The notes below the pieces were generated by a model, which saw nothing but the letters and a program-made list of their open reading frames with translations, did no database searches and was not told the origin of the DNA. From Aneurinibacillus uraniidurans (GTDB lineage Bacteria; Bacillota; Bacilli; Aneurinibacillales; Aneurinibacillaceae), in NCBI RefSeq assembly GCF_028471905.1, contig NZ_CP116902.1, positions 1,896,501-1,960,500 on the forward strand: 64,000 nucleotides of DNA, in the 5' to 3' direction. Positions within the stretch are counted from its first letter, which is position 1. Each line of letters begins with the position of its first letter. The translations under genes were made by a program, and so were the position numbers. This document shows, piece by piece, positions 17,459 to 26,269 of this stretch.

Positions 17459-17484
17459 TGTAAAATGTAGGAAAAGGGAGGGTG
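17459..17484 (+). promoter_or_regulatory. Conserved -10/ribosome-site block, copy 2
   Basis: Same 26-nt block as 15725-15750 (24 of 26 positions). A weaker version, TTGTAAGATGTAG, occurs near 18275, upstream of the DUF2164 gene. Confidence 0.5.
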
Positions 17485-18198
17485 AGAATTCTGAAGCTTG
17501 TTCAATATGCAGGGATAGCAATCATAACTTTGTGTTTGTTGGTGCTAGGCGGTGTATATGTACAACAGAAATTTTTTCCGTTTGACAAGAGTGTCAAAAC
17601 AGCGAGTGTGGAGAAAGAGCAGAGTAGCAGTAACGGACAACAGGAGCCAAACACTAAAGAATCAAACAAACATCTAAAACTTAGTGATTATGAGCGTATA
17701 CTAAGACACGAAACCTACATATATGCTCTAACTAGAGAAAAAATTGCAGAGGCGCAAGAAGTAAGTAAAACAAGGGATTTTATCAATTTTTTTACCATTC
17801 CAGCACAGTCATCAACGATAGATGATGGTGATATCCGTAGAGTCATAATTGATACACCATTCTATACTGCAGCTGTATACTTCAACTTAAACGGTGGAAG
17901 CCCAAAAGAAGACGTAAGCGTTTATGATTTTGAGGAAGCATTGACTTTTACAATAGTTTTTGAAAAAGGGGTAAATTCTCTATACACGGTTAGGATGTAT
18001 CAGGACGGGAATGAGATAGGAAAAGTAGGTGATTTAAGTAAAAGAAAAATAGAATATGAGGCGACATCTTTTCAAACGATTCTGCTTGACATAGATAAAA
18101 CCGACTTTACAAAACCAGCGACAATAGTTATCACAGACAAAAGAGATAGTACTAAAAAGGCTGAATACAAAGTTGTTTTTGCTGACTATGTTCGATGA
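17482..18198 (+). CDS. Membrane-anchored protein of unknown function
   Basis: A protein of about 236 residues. It has one N-terminal hydrophobic anchor (LVQYAGIAIITLCLLVLGGVYV), a low-complexity linker rich in S, E, Q and N (about 35-62), and an extracytoplasmic domain of about 170 residues ending in two strand-like repeats (KPATIVITDKRDS and on). I do not recognise the family. The start is unclear: the GTG at 17482 overlaps the GGGAGG ribosome site, while an in-frame ATT at 17488 and CTG at 17491 have better spacing. Its promoter block matches that of the broken lipoprotein gene at 15753. Confidence 0.7.
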   Translation: MRILKLVQYAGIAIITLCLLVLGGVYVQQKFFPFDKSVKTASVEKEQSSSNGQQEPNTKESNKHLKLSDYERILRHETYIYALTREKIAEAQEVSKTRDFINFFTIPAQSSTIDDGDIRRVIIDTPFYTAAVYFNLNGGSPKEDVSVYDFEEALTFTIVFEKGVNSLYTVRMYQDGNEIGKVGDLSKRKIEYEATSFQTILLDIDKTDFTKPATIVITDKRDSTKKAEYKVVFADYVR

Positions 18199-18202
18199 AA
18201 CC

Positions 18203-18236
18203 AAAAAAAGACGCTCTCATTCAGGGGCGTCTTTTT
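18203..18236 (+). terminator. Terminator after the 17.5-kb gene
   Basis: Stem AAAAAGACGC / GCGTCTTTTT with T-rich tail. Confidence 0.85.
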
Positions 18237-18351
18237 ATATACACTAATTTTTAAATTACAAATATAGGAGTGTATTGTAAGATGTAGTAATGGAAAAAAC
18301 GAGAATGAAATGGAACAATTATATACTATTTATATCGATGGAGGTTCTCTA

Positions 18352-18594
18352 ATGCTTATTAAAAAAATACCAAAAGAACGTAAAGAGGACATTATCAGTA
18401 ACATTCAGCAGTATTTTAGTGAAGAAAGAGACGAGCCTATAGGTAACTTGGCAGCTGAACAATTACTTGATTTTATAGTGAGTCAAACAGCGCCCATTAT
18501 TTATAACCAGGCATTAAACGATGTTCAAACTGTCATTCAACAACAATTCACTTCTCTAGAGGAAGAAATATACGCTTTGCATGCGAAAATGTAA
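18352..18594 (+). CDS. DUF2164 family protein
   Basis: An 80-residue protein whose body (KIPKERKEDIISNIQQYF, ERDEPIGNLAAEQLLDFI, APIIYNQALNDVQ) matches the DUF2164 family, which has no known function. The ATG at 18352 follows GGAGG at 7-nt spacing, clearly better than the upstream ATG at 18310. It is flanked by terminators on both sides, so it is transcribed alone. Confidence 0.85.
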   Translation: MLIKKIPKERKEDIISNIQQYFSEERDEPIGNLAAEQLLDFIVSQTAPIIYNQALNDVQTVIQQQFTSLEEEIYALHAKM

Positions 18595-18597
18595 ATC

Positions 18598-18630
18598 AAA
18601 AAGACGCCTCTGAGTGAGTGCGTCTTTTTG
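18598..18630 (+). terminator. Terminator after DUF2164 gene
   Basis: Stem AAAAGACGC / GCGTCTTTT, with T run. Confidence 0.8.
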
Positions 18631-18812
18631 ATGTCCTATACCTGGTTTATTTCGCTTTTTCTTCTCCTTTTGCTGGGCGATTGTTGAAGCATGAATGACT
18701 AATTCATGATTTTCCGGATAATAAAATTTTAAAAAATCAAATGATTCTATTTTTATATCATGATAGCATTCGAAATGTAGTGGATATTAATACAGAAAGG
18801 AACAAAGAAAAT

Positions 18813-19265
18813 ATGAATAGTAAGATCGAAACTCTTCCAAAATATCGCATCGCATACGTGCGACAAATTGGTCCATATGGCTCTGCCAACGTTCAAACCA
18901 TGCAAAAATTAAAGAAATGGGCTGCGGCAAAAAATCTACTCTCAAAAACATCAATAATCCTTGGTATCTCACATGACAATCCTGAAACCACTCTGCCTGA
19001 AAACTGCCGATACGATGCCGGTATCGTTATTTCAGACGATTATCAAATTGATGATTTCGTCGATGAAAGAGAAATTTTCGGTGGAAAATATGCCATTTTC
19101 AAAGTCAAACACACAGCCGAAGACATTCAAAAAGCGTGGAGCGAAATTTTTTCTGAGTTGATAAACTACGGTTATCAGATTGATGCTCGGCCAATTTTTG
19201 AAAGATACATGGAAGAGATGGTTTGCGATAATTATTGTGAAATCTGCGTGCCCATAACATCATAA
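18813..19265 (+). CDS. GyrI-like / AraC effector-binding domain protein
   Basis: A 150-residue stand-alone GyrI-like (SbmC, AraC effector-binding) domain. It opens with KIETLPKYRIAYVRQIGPYG, the conserved strand-loop of the fold, and continues with LGISHDNPETTLPENCRYDAG (shown here in outline), FGGKYAIFKVKHT and YQIDARPIFERYM. Such domains bind hydrophobic cations or, in SbmC, inhibit gyrase. Its ligand is unknown. The ATG at 18813 follows AAAGGAAC; the frame extends to 18741 without a good site. Confidence 0.82.
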   Translation: MNSKIETLPKYRIAYVRQIGPYGSANVQTMQKLKKWAAAKNLLSKTSIILGISHDNPETTLPENCRYDAGIVISDDYQIDDFVDEREIFGGKYAIFKVKHTAEDIQKAWSEIFSELINYGYQIDARPIFERYMEEMVCDNYCEICVPITS

Positions 19266-19307
19266 ATTTTGGTTTCCGTGTTTTGTTGGTAAGACCCCGT
19301 AAAACAC

Positions 19308-20207
19308 TCAGTAAATCTTGACTTGTTTACTTTTTGTGGGACGGGGTCGAATATCATAGATTAGAAAAATACTTCCCAGAATCACGATAAGTCCTGTGAT
19401 CATTCCGACGGTGATCTTTTCATCCAAAAAAATGACGCCCCAGATCATCCCAAACAACGGAATCAGAAGGGTAACACTTTGGGTCTTCGTCGGGCCTGCA
19501 CTGGTAATCAAGTAAAAAAACAAAGGATAGGCGAGGGCCGTACAGAAGATAGCCACTCCAACCACAGAAAAAATAGCGGCAGATGTCAACGAAGCCATTG
19601 AAGTTGGCAAATTGAAGAGAGTAAAAGGAAGCAAGAGTACAGATGCTCCTATTTGTTGACCAACTGCCACTGACAAAGGAGGTACACCAACAAAGACTTT
19701 TTTGGCATACACGCCTCCAAATCCATAGGACACAGTAGACAGAATAGACAGTCCAACAGCTGCGATCACTTCTAGTGTAAGAGAGATTGAACTCCACCCT
19801 ACCAGGATAGTAACCCCGACAATTCCTATGATGATGCCAATCCATTTTCTAAGAGTTAACTTTTCCTTCATCCATCCCCATGCGACGAGAGCTGAAAACA
19901 AAGGAGTTAGCGAATTTAGGATCGCCGACACAGACGCATTCAGATGTATCGCGGCAGTTGCAATTAGCATAAAAGGAATCGCCGCATTGAGAGCACCAAG
20001 GATAAGATACTGTTTCCAGCGTGTTTTAAAATCAGCAGAACGTCCTGTGAAGACAATATAAATCAGCAAAGCAATCGCAGCGATCGTTACTCGACCTTGA
20101 ATGGTTAAAAACGGTCCTAGCACTGGGGATGCGATTCGAATAAAGAGAAAAGAAGCACCCCATAATGCGGCCAAGCCAAATAAAGAACCTATATCTTTTA
20201 TTTTCAT
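19308..20207 (-). CDS. EamA (DMT superfamily) metabolite exporter
   Basis: A 299-residue membrane protein with ten hydrophobic segments in two EamA repeats (first half with GLAALWGASFLFIRIASPVLGP, second half with ILSTVSYGFGGVYAKK). Such proteins export amino acids and other small metabolites. The ATG at 20207 follows AAGGAG at 9-nt spacing; the frame extends to 20285. It is divergent from a MocR-family regulator about 170 bp away, which probably controls it. Confidence 0.9.
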   Translation of the reverse strand: MKIKDIGSLFGLAALWGASFLFIRIASPVLGPFLTIQGRVTIAAIALLIYIVFTGRSADFKTRWKQYLILGALNAAIPFMLIATAAIHLNASVSAILNSLTPLFSALVAWGWMKEKLTLRKWIGIIIGIVGVTILVGWSSISLTLEVIAAVGLSILSTVSYGFGGVYAKKVFVGVPPLSVAVGQQIGASVLLLPFTLFNLPTSMASLTSAAIFSVVGVAIFCTALAYPLFFYLITSAGPTKTQSVTLLIPLFGMIWGVIFLDEKITVGMITGLIVILGSIFLIYDIRPRPTKSKQVKIY

Positions 20208-20317
20208 GTAGGTATTCTCCTTGTTCTTCATTCTTGGGGCAATTTTGCCCGAATGTAGATCCTCAAATGTTTGCGAGCAAACCAACCTCTCTTCTAGGAC
20301 CCATCATACAGAAAGGA

Positions 20318-20346
20318 TTGACATAAAAAAAGATCCAATTTAGATT
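20318..20346 (+). promoter_or_regulatory. Putative promoter of the second MocR gene
   Basis: TTGACA (20318-20323) and TAGATT (20341-20346) are 17 nt apart, a sigma-A-like arrangement. The flanking repeats of CAATTT may serve MocR binding. Confidence 0.45.
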
Positions 20347-20373
20347 GAATTTATTGTACCAATTTTAAAGGTT

Positions 20374-21831
20374 GTGATCGTAGTGGATTTTCGTGTACCG
20401 TTTCATAAGTTTCGTCAGGAATATCGATTCAAATATTTGGCACTTTATCATGCAATTAAAGAAGCAATTGCGACAGGTACACTTAGTCAGGGAATGAAGC
20501 TGCCTTCTAGCCGCGATTTAGCGGAGCTTTATCAAATCTCGCGAGGAAGTGTGAATAAGGTATATGACATGCTGGTTGTTGACGGATACGTCGACTCGGA
20601 GGTCGGACGTGGCACATTCGTCACATTTCAAGCGAACAATGAACGCCTGCTGGAAAAAGCGGAAACACGGTTAAAGCTATCGAATTGGGGAGAAGAAATT
20701 TGCCGGATGCCGCTGCGGAAACAGACTGAGGAAGGTTCCCCGATCAAAGTTGATTTTCGGGTCGGGCGGACTGACTATTCTAGTTTTCCGTTTAACCAAT
20801 GGAATCGTTTTATGTATTCAGAGGTGAGAAATTTCCTTACTAAGCAGCATGAGGAGGCATTTGTGGTGGAAGGGCATCTTCCTTTAAGGGAAGCAATTGC
20901 GATACATTTGCGCAGAACACGGGGAATTCCGGCAAGTGCCGAACGGATCGTTGTCTGCAACGGATCCATGCAGGTCATTACCCTGCTGGCACAATTGCTG
21001 ATAAATCAGGGCGATCCGGTTATCGTGGAAGAGCCAAGCTTTACAGGCATAAAAAAGGCGATTACTTCTGCAGGAGGCGTGCCAATCCCCACCTGTGTGG
21101 ATGGGGACGGCATACAAGTACAAGAATGGGAATCGCGTTTGCTTTTTGTGACGCCTAGCCGACATTTCCCAACAGGTTCTGTGCTAAGTCAAGACAGGCG
21201 AAGACAGCTACTCGATTGGGCAGCTCGTCAAGGAAGTATTATCATCGAGGACGACTACGACAGCGAGTTTCGCTGGGGTGGAAGGCCAGTGGAGCCGCTG
21301 AAGGCATTGGATCAAGAAGACCGTGTCGTGTATGTGGGGACATTTACGAAAACGACGCTCCCCGATTTAAGGATCGGTTATGTGGTACTACCGGAGTGTC
21401 TTGTAGAGCCAATGGTTCGGGCGAAACAATTATACGAACCGCATCCTTCGACTATTATGGAGCAAAGGGCGCTAGCTGCATTTATGAAAAGCGGGCACTA
21501 TGAACGGCACCTTCGCAGGATGAAACGAGTGTACGGGAAAAAATATGCTATGTTTTATCGAATGTTACAGAAGAAAATTGGATTGCTATTTAATTTTATA
21601 AAATCAGATGCAGGACTTCATATTTATGGGTCATGGAAAGGCATGGAAAGTGAATATGTTCGCTTACAATCGATTTGCCGTCAAAAAGGCGTTATTTGGG
21701 AAGATGCAACAACTTATTTTATGAGCCCATCCGCTCCCGCTGCTTGCTTTGGATTCTCCCATCTAAACGAGGAGGAAATGGAAGAAGGGATTCGCCTCAT
21801 CTTCGAAGCTTGGGAATCCATTAGCACTTAG
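20374..21831 (+). CDS. MocR-family regulator (GntR HTH fused to aminotransferase fold)
   Basis: A 485-residue fusion. The GntR winged helix is at about residues 20-85 (GMKLPSSRDLAELYQISRGS, then GYVDSEVGRGTFV). The aminotransferase-fold domain carries TPSRHFPTGSVLS, EDDYDSEFRW and the PLP-lysine segment GTFTKTTLPDLRIGYV. It is closest in style to PdxR/GabR-type regulators. The start is the GTG at 20374 or the GTG at 20383, both after AAAGG. It is divergent from the EamA exporter. Confidence 0.9.
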   Translation: MIVVDFRVPFHKFRQEYRFKYLALYHAIKEAIATGTLSQGMKLPSSRDLAELYQISRGSVNKVYDMLVVDGYVDSEVGRGTFVTFQANNERLLEKAETRLKLSNWGEEICRMPLRKQTEEGSPIKVDFRVGRTDYSSFPFNQWNRFMYSEVRNFLTKQHEEAFVVEGHLPLREAIAIHLRRTRGIPASAERIVVCNGSMQVITLLAQLLINQGDPVIVEEPSFTGIKKAITSAGGVPIPTCVDGDGIQVQEWESRLLFVTPSRHFPTGSVLSQDRRRQLLDWAARQGSIIIEDDYDSEFRWGGRPVEPLKALDQEDRVVYVGTFTKTTLPDLRIGYVVLPECLVEPMVRAKQLYEPHPSTIMEQRALAAFMKSGHYERHLRRMKRVYGKKYAMFYRMLQKKIGLLFNFIKSDAGLHIYGSWKGMESEYVRLQSICRQKGVIWEDATTYFMSPSAPAACFGFSHLNEEEMEEGIRLIFEAWESIST

Positions 21832-21978
21832 CTTGCAAGGGTCCTACCACCTGCCTATCAAGCCTAAAAAACATCTTCATATATCCAATGACGGCTCCGC
21901 GACATCGTCCATCCATCGTCATTTTGTGCTACACTATTCGGTAGCAGACTTACAAAGAGAAGGAGACGGAATTGTCAC

Positions 21979-23892
21979 ATGAACTTGCTGTCTATTGAAA
22001 ACATCTCAAAATCATACGGCATCAAAACGCTATTCGAAAATGTATCACTCGGTATTCAAGAAGGAGAGCGGATCGGCCTGATTGGCGTAAACGGAACCGG
22101 AAAATCGACACTCCTTAAGGTCATCGCCGGACTTGTTCCAGCCGATACGGGCACCATTACGAAGGGACAAGACGTACGAATTGAATTCCTGCCGCAAAAT
22201 CCAGACTTTCATGAGCAAGAAACCGTACTGGCGCACATCTTTGCAGCTGATACGCCAATTATGCAGCTCGTTAAACAATACGAAGAAACATTGCAGCAAA
22301 TCGCCGCGCACCCAAACGACACGAAGCTGCAGGAGAAGCTCGCCGTCCTCAATGAAAAAATGGACGCAAACGGTGCCTGGGACATCGAAACGAATGCGAA
22401 AACGATTCTTGGCAAGCTTGGGATTACCGATACAACCGCTTGTGTCAGTCAACTATCCGGTGGCCAGCGTAAACGGGTAGCGATGGCCCGAGCTCTGATT
22501 AATCCGGCGGACCTGCTTATTCTTGATGAGCCAACCAACCACATCGATAACGAAACGGTAGAATGGCTGGAGGGATACTTGTCTCGCTTTAAAGGCGCAC
22601 TTCTGCTCATTACACATGACCGTTATTTTCTGGATCGGGTCGTAAATCGCATCATTGAGCTTGACCGTGGACAGCTGCATACATACGAAGGAAACTATAA
22701 CTATTTCCTCGAGAAAAAAGCAGATCGGGAAGAGCGAGAAGCAGCATCTGAAGCGACACGGCAGAACATTTTGCGCCGCGAGATCGCCTGGCTGCGCCGT
22801 GGTGCTAAAGCACGGACGACAAAACAGAAAGCCCGGATTGAGCGAATCGAAAAAATGCAAGAAGATAAGCCGCTTGAAGCGGTACAAACACTGGATATTG
22901 CGTTGAAAACACAGCGCCTCGGCAAAAAAATCATCGAGCTGGATCACGTATCGATGACCTTCGATAACCGCGTTCTTATCCGCGATCTCAGCTATATTGC
23001 AGTTCCAGGGAACCGACTTGGTATCGTCGGTCCGAATGGAAGTGGGAAATCTACACTTCTAAAGCTAATAACAGGTGAGCTAACACCGACGGAAGGAAGT
23101 GTAGCACTCGGTACAACCGTGCGGATCGGATACTATGGTCAGGAAAATACCGAAATGAATGAGTCGATGCGCATGATCGACTATATAAAAGAAGCAGGGC
23201 ATGTTGTTCATCTGACAGACGGACATACGTTATCAGCCGGACAAATGCTTGAACGCTTCTTGTTTCCGATGAGCATGCACGGCACACCGCTTGGCCGCCT
23301 GTCCGGTGGGGAGAAGCGGCGCCTGTATTTGTTACGCGTACTCATGGGTGAGCCAAATGTGCTTCTGCTTGATGAACCGACGAATGACCTTGATATTCAG
23401 ACACTGTCCATTCTCGAAGATTATCTGGAAACATTCCCTGGCGTTGTTATCACCGTCTCACACGATCGTTATTTCCTTGATCGCGTGGTCGAGCGGTTGT
23501 TTGCTTTTGAAGGAAATGGGGGTATCCGCTCGTATGTCGGTAACTATACAGACTATCTCGAGATTCGCAAGCAGGAGGAAGAAGAACAGGCCAAAGCTGC
23601 TGCACAACTAAAAGCCGCAACAGCACCAGCTCCTAAAAAAGACAAACCGCGTCGCCTGTCATACAATGAACAGCGCGAGCTTGAAACGATTGATGACGAC
23701 ATCGCTCGCCTAGAAACGCGCAGTGCAGAACTAGAGCAGGGGATGAACAACACCGGGAGCGACTACGGGCTTCTCCAGCAGCTGACCGAAGAGAAGAGGC
23801 AGGTCGATGCGGAATTGGAAGCGAAAATCGAACGCTGGAGCGAGCTGAATACACTGCTTGAAGAAATCGAAGCTGCGAAAAAAGGAAACTAG
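21979..23892 (+). CDS. ABC-F family ATPase (Uup/YfmR-like)
   Basis: A 637-residue soluble protein with two ABC ATPase domains and no membrane segments. Domain 1 has Walker A GVNGTGKST, signature LSGGQRKR and Walker B LLILDEPTNHID. Domain 2 has GPNGSGKST, LSGGEKRR and VLLLDEPTNDLD. The inter-domain linker is basic (WLRRGAKARTTKQKAR). Residues 555-637 form a C-terminal coiled coil typical of Uup. ABC-F proteins act on the ribosome in translation quality control or antibiotic protection; Uup-type members are housekeeping. It is followed after 61 bp by the acyl-CoA hydrolase gene. Confidence 0.93.
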   Translation: MNLLSIENISKSYGIKTLFENVSLGIQEGERIGLIGVNGTGKSTLLKVIAGLVPADTGTITKGQDVRIEFLPQNPDFHEQETVLAHIFAADTPIMQLVKQYEETLQQIAAHPNDTKLQEKLAVLNEKMDANGAWDIETNAKTILGKLGITDTTACVSQLSGGQRKRVAMARALINPADLLILDEPTNHIDNETVEWLEGYLSRFKGALLLITHDRYFLDRVVNRIIELDRGQLHTYEGNYNYFLEKKADREEREAASEATRQNILRREIAWLRRGAKARTTKQKARIERIEKMQEDKPLEAVQTLDIALKTQRLGKKIIELDHVSMTFDNRVLIRDLSYIAVPGNRLGIVGPNGSGKSTLLKLITGELTPTEGSVALGTTVRIGYYGQENTEMNESMRMIDYIKEAGHVVHLTDGHTLSAGQMLERFLFPMSMHGTPLGRLSGGEKRRLYLLRVLMGEPNVLLLDEPTNDLDIQTLSILEDYLETFPGVVITVSHDRYFLDRVVERLFAFEGNGGIRSYVGNYTDYLEIRKQEEEEQAKAAAQLKAATAPAPKKDKPRRLSYNEQRELETIDDDIARLETRSAELEQGMNNTGSDYGLLQQLTEEKRQVDAELEAKIERWSELNTLLEEIEAAKKGN

Positions 23893-23953
23893 CCATTTTT
23901 GATCGAACTTATTAGGGAGATAGAATTTTCACAAAAATGAAGGAGGTTTCCGA

Positions 23954-25051
23954 GTGGAGAATGTAACACAACAGCAAGAAGTAGTATTCAGTGTGCAGAA
24001 CGGTGTCGGCCGCATTGTGCTGAACCGCCCGAAAGCGCTGAACGCACTGTCCGTCGCGATGGTAGATATGATCGGCAAACAGTTGTCCGCATGGGAAAAT
24101 GACGCGCAAGTAGTCATTGTAACCGTAGAAGGCGCGGGAGAAAAAGGATTGTGTGCGGGCGGAGACATGCGCTCGTTTTATGATAAGAAAGACGACAATG
24201 TAGAAGAGCATGCAGTAAACTTCTTCGGCATTGAATACCGCATGAACTTGCAGATGTACCGCTATCCAAAACCAATCGTAGCGTATATGAACGGCATCGT
24301 TATGGGTGGGGGAGTCGGCATTTCGATTTTTGCAGCAGAGCGCATTGTGACTGAGCGCTCAAAATTATCCATGCCGGAGATGAACATCGGCTTCTTCCCG
24401 GATGTCGGTGGTAGCTACTTTATGAATCAAATGCCAGGCCATATGGGGCGCTATTTGGCTCTGACAGCGCATTTATTTACCGGCGCAGATGCGGTTTATC
24501 TTGGCGCAGCCGATCATTACATCGAAAGTGCAAGCTGGGATGCGTTGAAAGCAGACATTGCGGCACACGATTGGACACAGAAAGCAGATGCAGCCAGAGA
24601 CCTTCGCATGCTCCTGCAAAAATACACTGTTACCGCTCCTGCATCTTCTCTAGCAGCTGTTCAAGAGAAAGTAGATACACACTTTGCACATGAATCGGTC
24701 GTAGATATTCTTGCGTCACTTGATCGTGCAGCACAGGAAGACGACGAATGGGCACAGCAGACAGCGGCTACCTTGCGTACGAAGTCTCCGATCTCGATGT
24801 CCGTAGCACTTGAGCAGCTTATACGTGGCAAACAGATGAGTGCAGCGGATTGCTTCCGCATGGAAATGGATATGAGCATGCACTTCATGCACAGCCATGA
24901 TTTCTATGAGGGTGTGCGCTCTGTGCTCGTTGATAAAGACCGCAATCCGAAATGGAACCCAGCAACAGTAGAAGAAGTAAAGCGTGAGGATGTAGAAGCG
25001 TTTTTCGTCAGCCCGTGGGAAAAAGAAGACCATCCGCTAGCAAACGAATAA
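23954..25051 (+). CDS. 3-hydroxyisobutyryl-CoA hydrolase-like crotonase
   Basis: A 365-residue crotonase-fold enzyme. The oxyanion-hole strand is GLCAGGDMRSFY (about 64-75) and the second is MNGIVMGGGVGIS. The signature MPEMNIGFFPDVGGSYF and the C-terminal extension past 260 residues are typical of 3-hydroxyisobutyryl-CoA hydrolase (valine degradation) rather than ordinary enoyl-CoA hydratase. The GTG at 23954 follows an excellent AAGGAGG. It may be co-transcribed with the ABC-F gene upstream. A terminator follows. Confidence 0.87.
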   Translation: MENVTQQQEVVFSVQNGVGRIVLNRPKALNALSVAMVDMIGKQLSAWENDAQVVIVTVEGAGEKGLCAGGDMRSFYDKKDDNVEEHAVNFFGIEYRMNLQMYRYPKPIVAYMNGIVMGGGVGISIFAAERIVTERSKLSMPEMNIGFFPDVGGSYFMNQMPGHMGRYLALTAHLFTGADAVYLGAADHYIESASWDALKADIAAHDWTQKADAARDLRMLLQKYTVTAPASSLAAVQEKVDTHFAHESVVDILASLDRAAQEDDEWAQQTAATLRTKSPISMSVALEQLIRGKQMSAADCFRMEMDMSMHFMHSHDFYEGVRSVLVDKDRNPKWNPATVEEVKREDVEAFFVSPWEKEDHPLANE

Positions 25052-25071
25052 ACAGATAGCATACGTATAAA

Positions 25072-25124
25072 AGCAGGTCACATGATGGACGTTATCTCCA
25101 CATCCAGTATGCGACCTGTTTTTT
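25072..25124 (+). terminator. Terminator after the crotonase gene
   Basis: Outer stem CAGGTC / GACCTG with a long loop, followed by six T. Confidence 0.65.
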
Positions 25125-25138
25125 ATTAATCATTAAAA

Positions 25139-25351
25139 TCACATCTGAATCAAACCACTTACAATTGCTACTGCACCAACCCCAATACAAACCAATCCAC
25201 CTGTTTTCAAGTTTCTTTTTGAGGGGTTCCTCACAATAAAAATAATGCCTAAAAAAATTAGGATGATACCTAAAATAATATTCGCCCCAAAAAGTTGAGA
25301 AGCAACGCTGTCAAGGGCATTGTCTATGTATCTTTCAATTTTTTGTTCCAT
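25139..25351 (-). CDS. Small two-helix membrane protein
   Basis: A 70-residue protein. A short amphipathic N-terminus (EQKIERYIDNALDSVASQLF) is followed by two hydrophobic helices (about 23-40 and 51-68) joined by a basic turn (RNPSKRNLK). I do not recognise a family. Upstream, at 25427-25452, lies a perfect 26-bp palindrome that is nearly identical to one in front of the neighbouring TetR gene. This suggests it is the regulated target of that TetR protein. Confidence 0.72.
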   Translation of the reverse strand: MEQKIERYIDNALDSVASQLFGANIILGIILIFLGIIFIVRNPSKRNLKTGGLVCIGVGAVAIVSGLIQM

Positions 25352-25426
25352 ACCAGTTAGACCTCCGTACAGCTAATTTTTGAAATGAAAAATTCCCCTC
25401 TGTTTATGGGAGAAGAAAGGAGGGGA

Positions 25427-25452
25427 TATACATACATATATATGTATGTATA
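25427..25452. promoter_or_regulatory. TetR operator, perfect 26-bp palindrome
   Basis: The half-site TATACATACATAT (25427-25439) is followed immediately by its exact reverse complement (25440-25452). It lies about 75 bp upstream of the small membrane protein gene on the minus strand. Confidence 0.7.
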
Positions 25453-25471
25453 CGTCGAAAAATAAACTGCC

Positions 25472-26128
25472 TTATGGCAGTCTGTTTAACTTGCAGATTT
25501 CTTTATGAAAAGTTTCAAGAGCCGTTAGTATTTGCTCATCAATGATTGGTAACCCAATCCCGTTAAATAATTCCTGCAAGTGTTTTCCCTTTTGGATATA
25601 TTCTTCTGTATCTACTGAAAAAATAATTGGACTCAACCAAATATTTGTTAGTAGCATAAGTGTTTCAGCAGCCTGCTTTGGGTAGTGGATGGAAAGTGAA
25701 CCGTCCCTCATGCCTTCTTCAATAAACACTTGTATATCAGGGGCTCCTGTGTTGATACAGTCCATTAATTGATTGGCAATAAGCTTAGGACTTTTTAAAA
25801 TAGCTGGAATAGACTTGAGTGCATCTAGCTGTCCTTGATTAGTAAAGGATAGCAAAAAAGCATTTTTAAGTTTCTCTAAACCATTTAAACCTGTCATTTT
25901 CTTTGTTTGTTCAAAAGGATTATTTTCTAAAGCTAATCGCTCGAGAACGGCGTTGATAATATCTTCTTTCGATTTGAAATGATGATAGAACGCACCTCTC
26001 GTCAAATCCCCTAATTCGTCAACAATATTTTGAATGGTTGTCTGTTCCCATCCTTTTTCAAGGAAAAGTTTAGTTGCAGTGTCTAATATACGCTGTTCTG
26101 TTATTTCTGGATATTTATTGCGTGGCAA
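25472..26128 (-). CDS. TetR-family transcriptional regulator
   Basis: A 218-residue TetR regulator. The HTH is at about residues 9-55 (TEQRILDTATKLFLEKGWEQ, ELGDLTRGAFYHHFKSKEDII), followed by a helical ligand-binding domain. The TTG at 26128 (protein start PRNKYPEITEQ) follows AGGTGA and matches the usual N-terminus of this family. The longer frame to 26146 would begin inside the operator palindrome at 26140-26165. It is probably autoregulated and also controls the small membrane protein downstream. Confidence 0.88.
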   Translation of the reverse strand: MPRNKYPEITEQRILDTATKLFLEKGWEQTTIQNIVDELGDLTRGAFYHHFKSKEDIINAVLERLALENNPFEQTKKMTGLNGLEKLKNAFLLSFTNQGQLDALKSIPAILKSPKLIANQLMDCINTGAPDIQVFIEEGMRDGSLSIHYPKQAAETLMLLTNIWLSPIIFSVDTEEYIQKGKHLQELFNGIGLPIIDEQILTALETFHKEICKLNRLP

Positions 26129-26139
26129 AACATCACCTC

Positions 26140-26165
26140 TATACATACATTTATATGTATGTATA
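26140..26165. promoter_or_regulatory. TetR operator, second copy
   Basis: Arms TATACATACAT (26140-26150) and ATGTATGTATA (26155-26165) are perfect complements around TTAT. It differs from the copy at 25427-25452 only in the centre and lies just upstream of the TetR ribosome site. Confidence 0.7.
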
Positions 26166-26226
26166 GTATTCTTTAATCATTTGTATGTCAATAGAAAGTA
26201 GTTTTCTTCAAATAGAAGATATAGTA

Positions 26227-26262
26227 CAGCGAAAGAACCGACCCATATCGATTCTTTCGCTG
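26227..26262. terminator. Hairpin between TetR and YeiH-like genes
   Basis: 12-bp arms ACAGCGAAAGAA and TTCTTTCGCTGT with a 12-nt loop lie directly after the minus-strand YeiH-like stop. A T-rich tail exists on the plus side only, so termination of the minus transcript is uncertain. Confidence 0.5.
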
Positions 26263-26269
26263 TAGTGTT

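Noticed and set aside
19420-19845. A 141-codon minus-strand frame inside the EamA gene
   Set aside because: It is a shifted frame of an intact ten-helix transporter. Its Trp/Cys/Ser-rich composition is typical of a shadow frame.
22045-23896. Multiple long frames opposite or shifted to the ABC-F gene
   Set aside because: The ABC-F frame carries both sets of ATPase motifs. The others lack ribosome sites and domain patterns.
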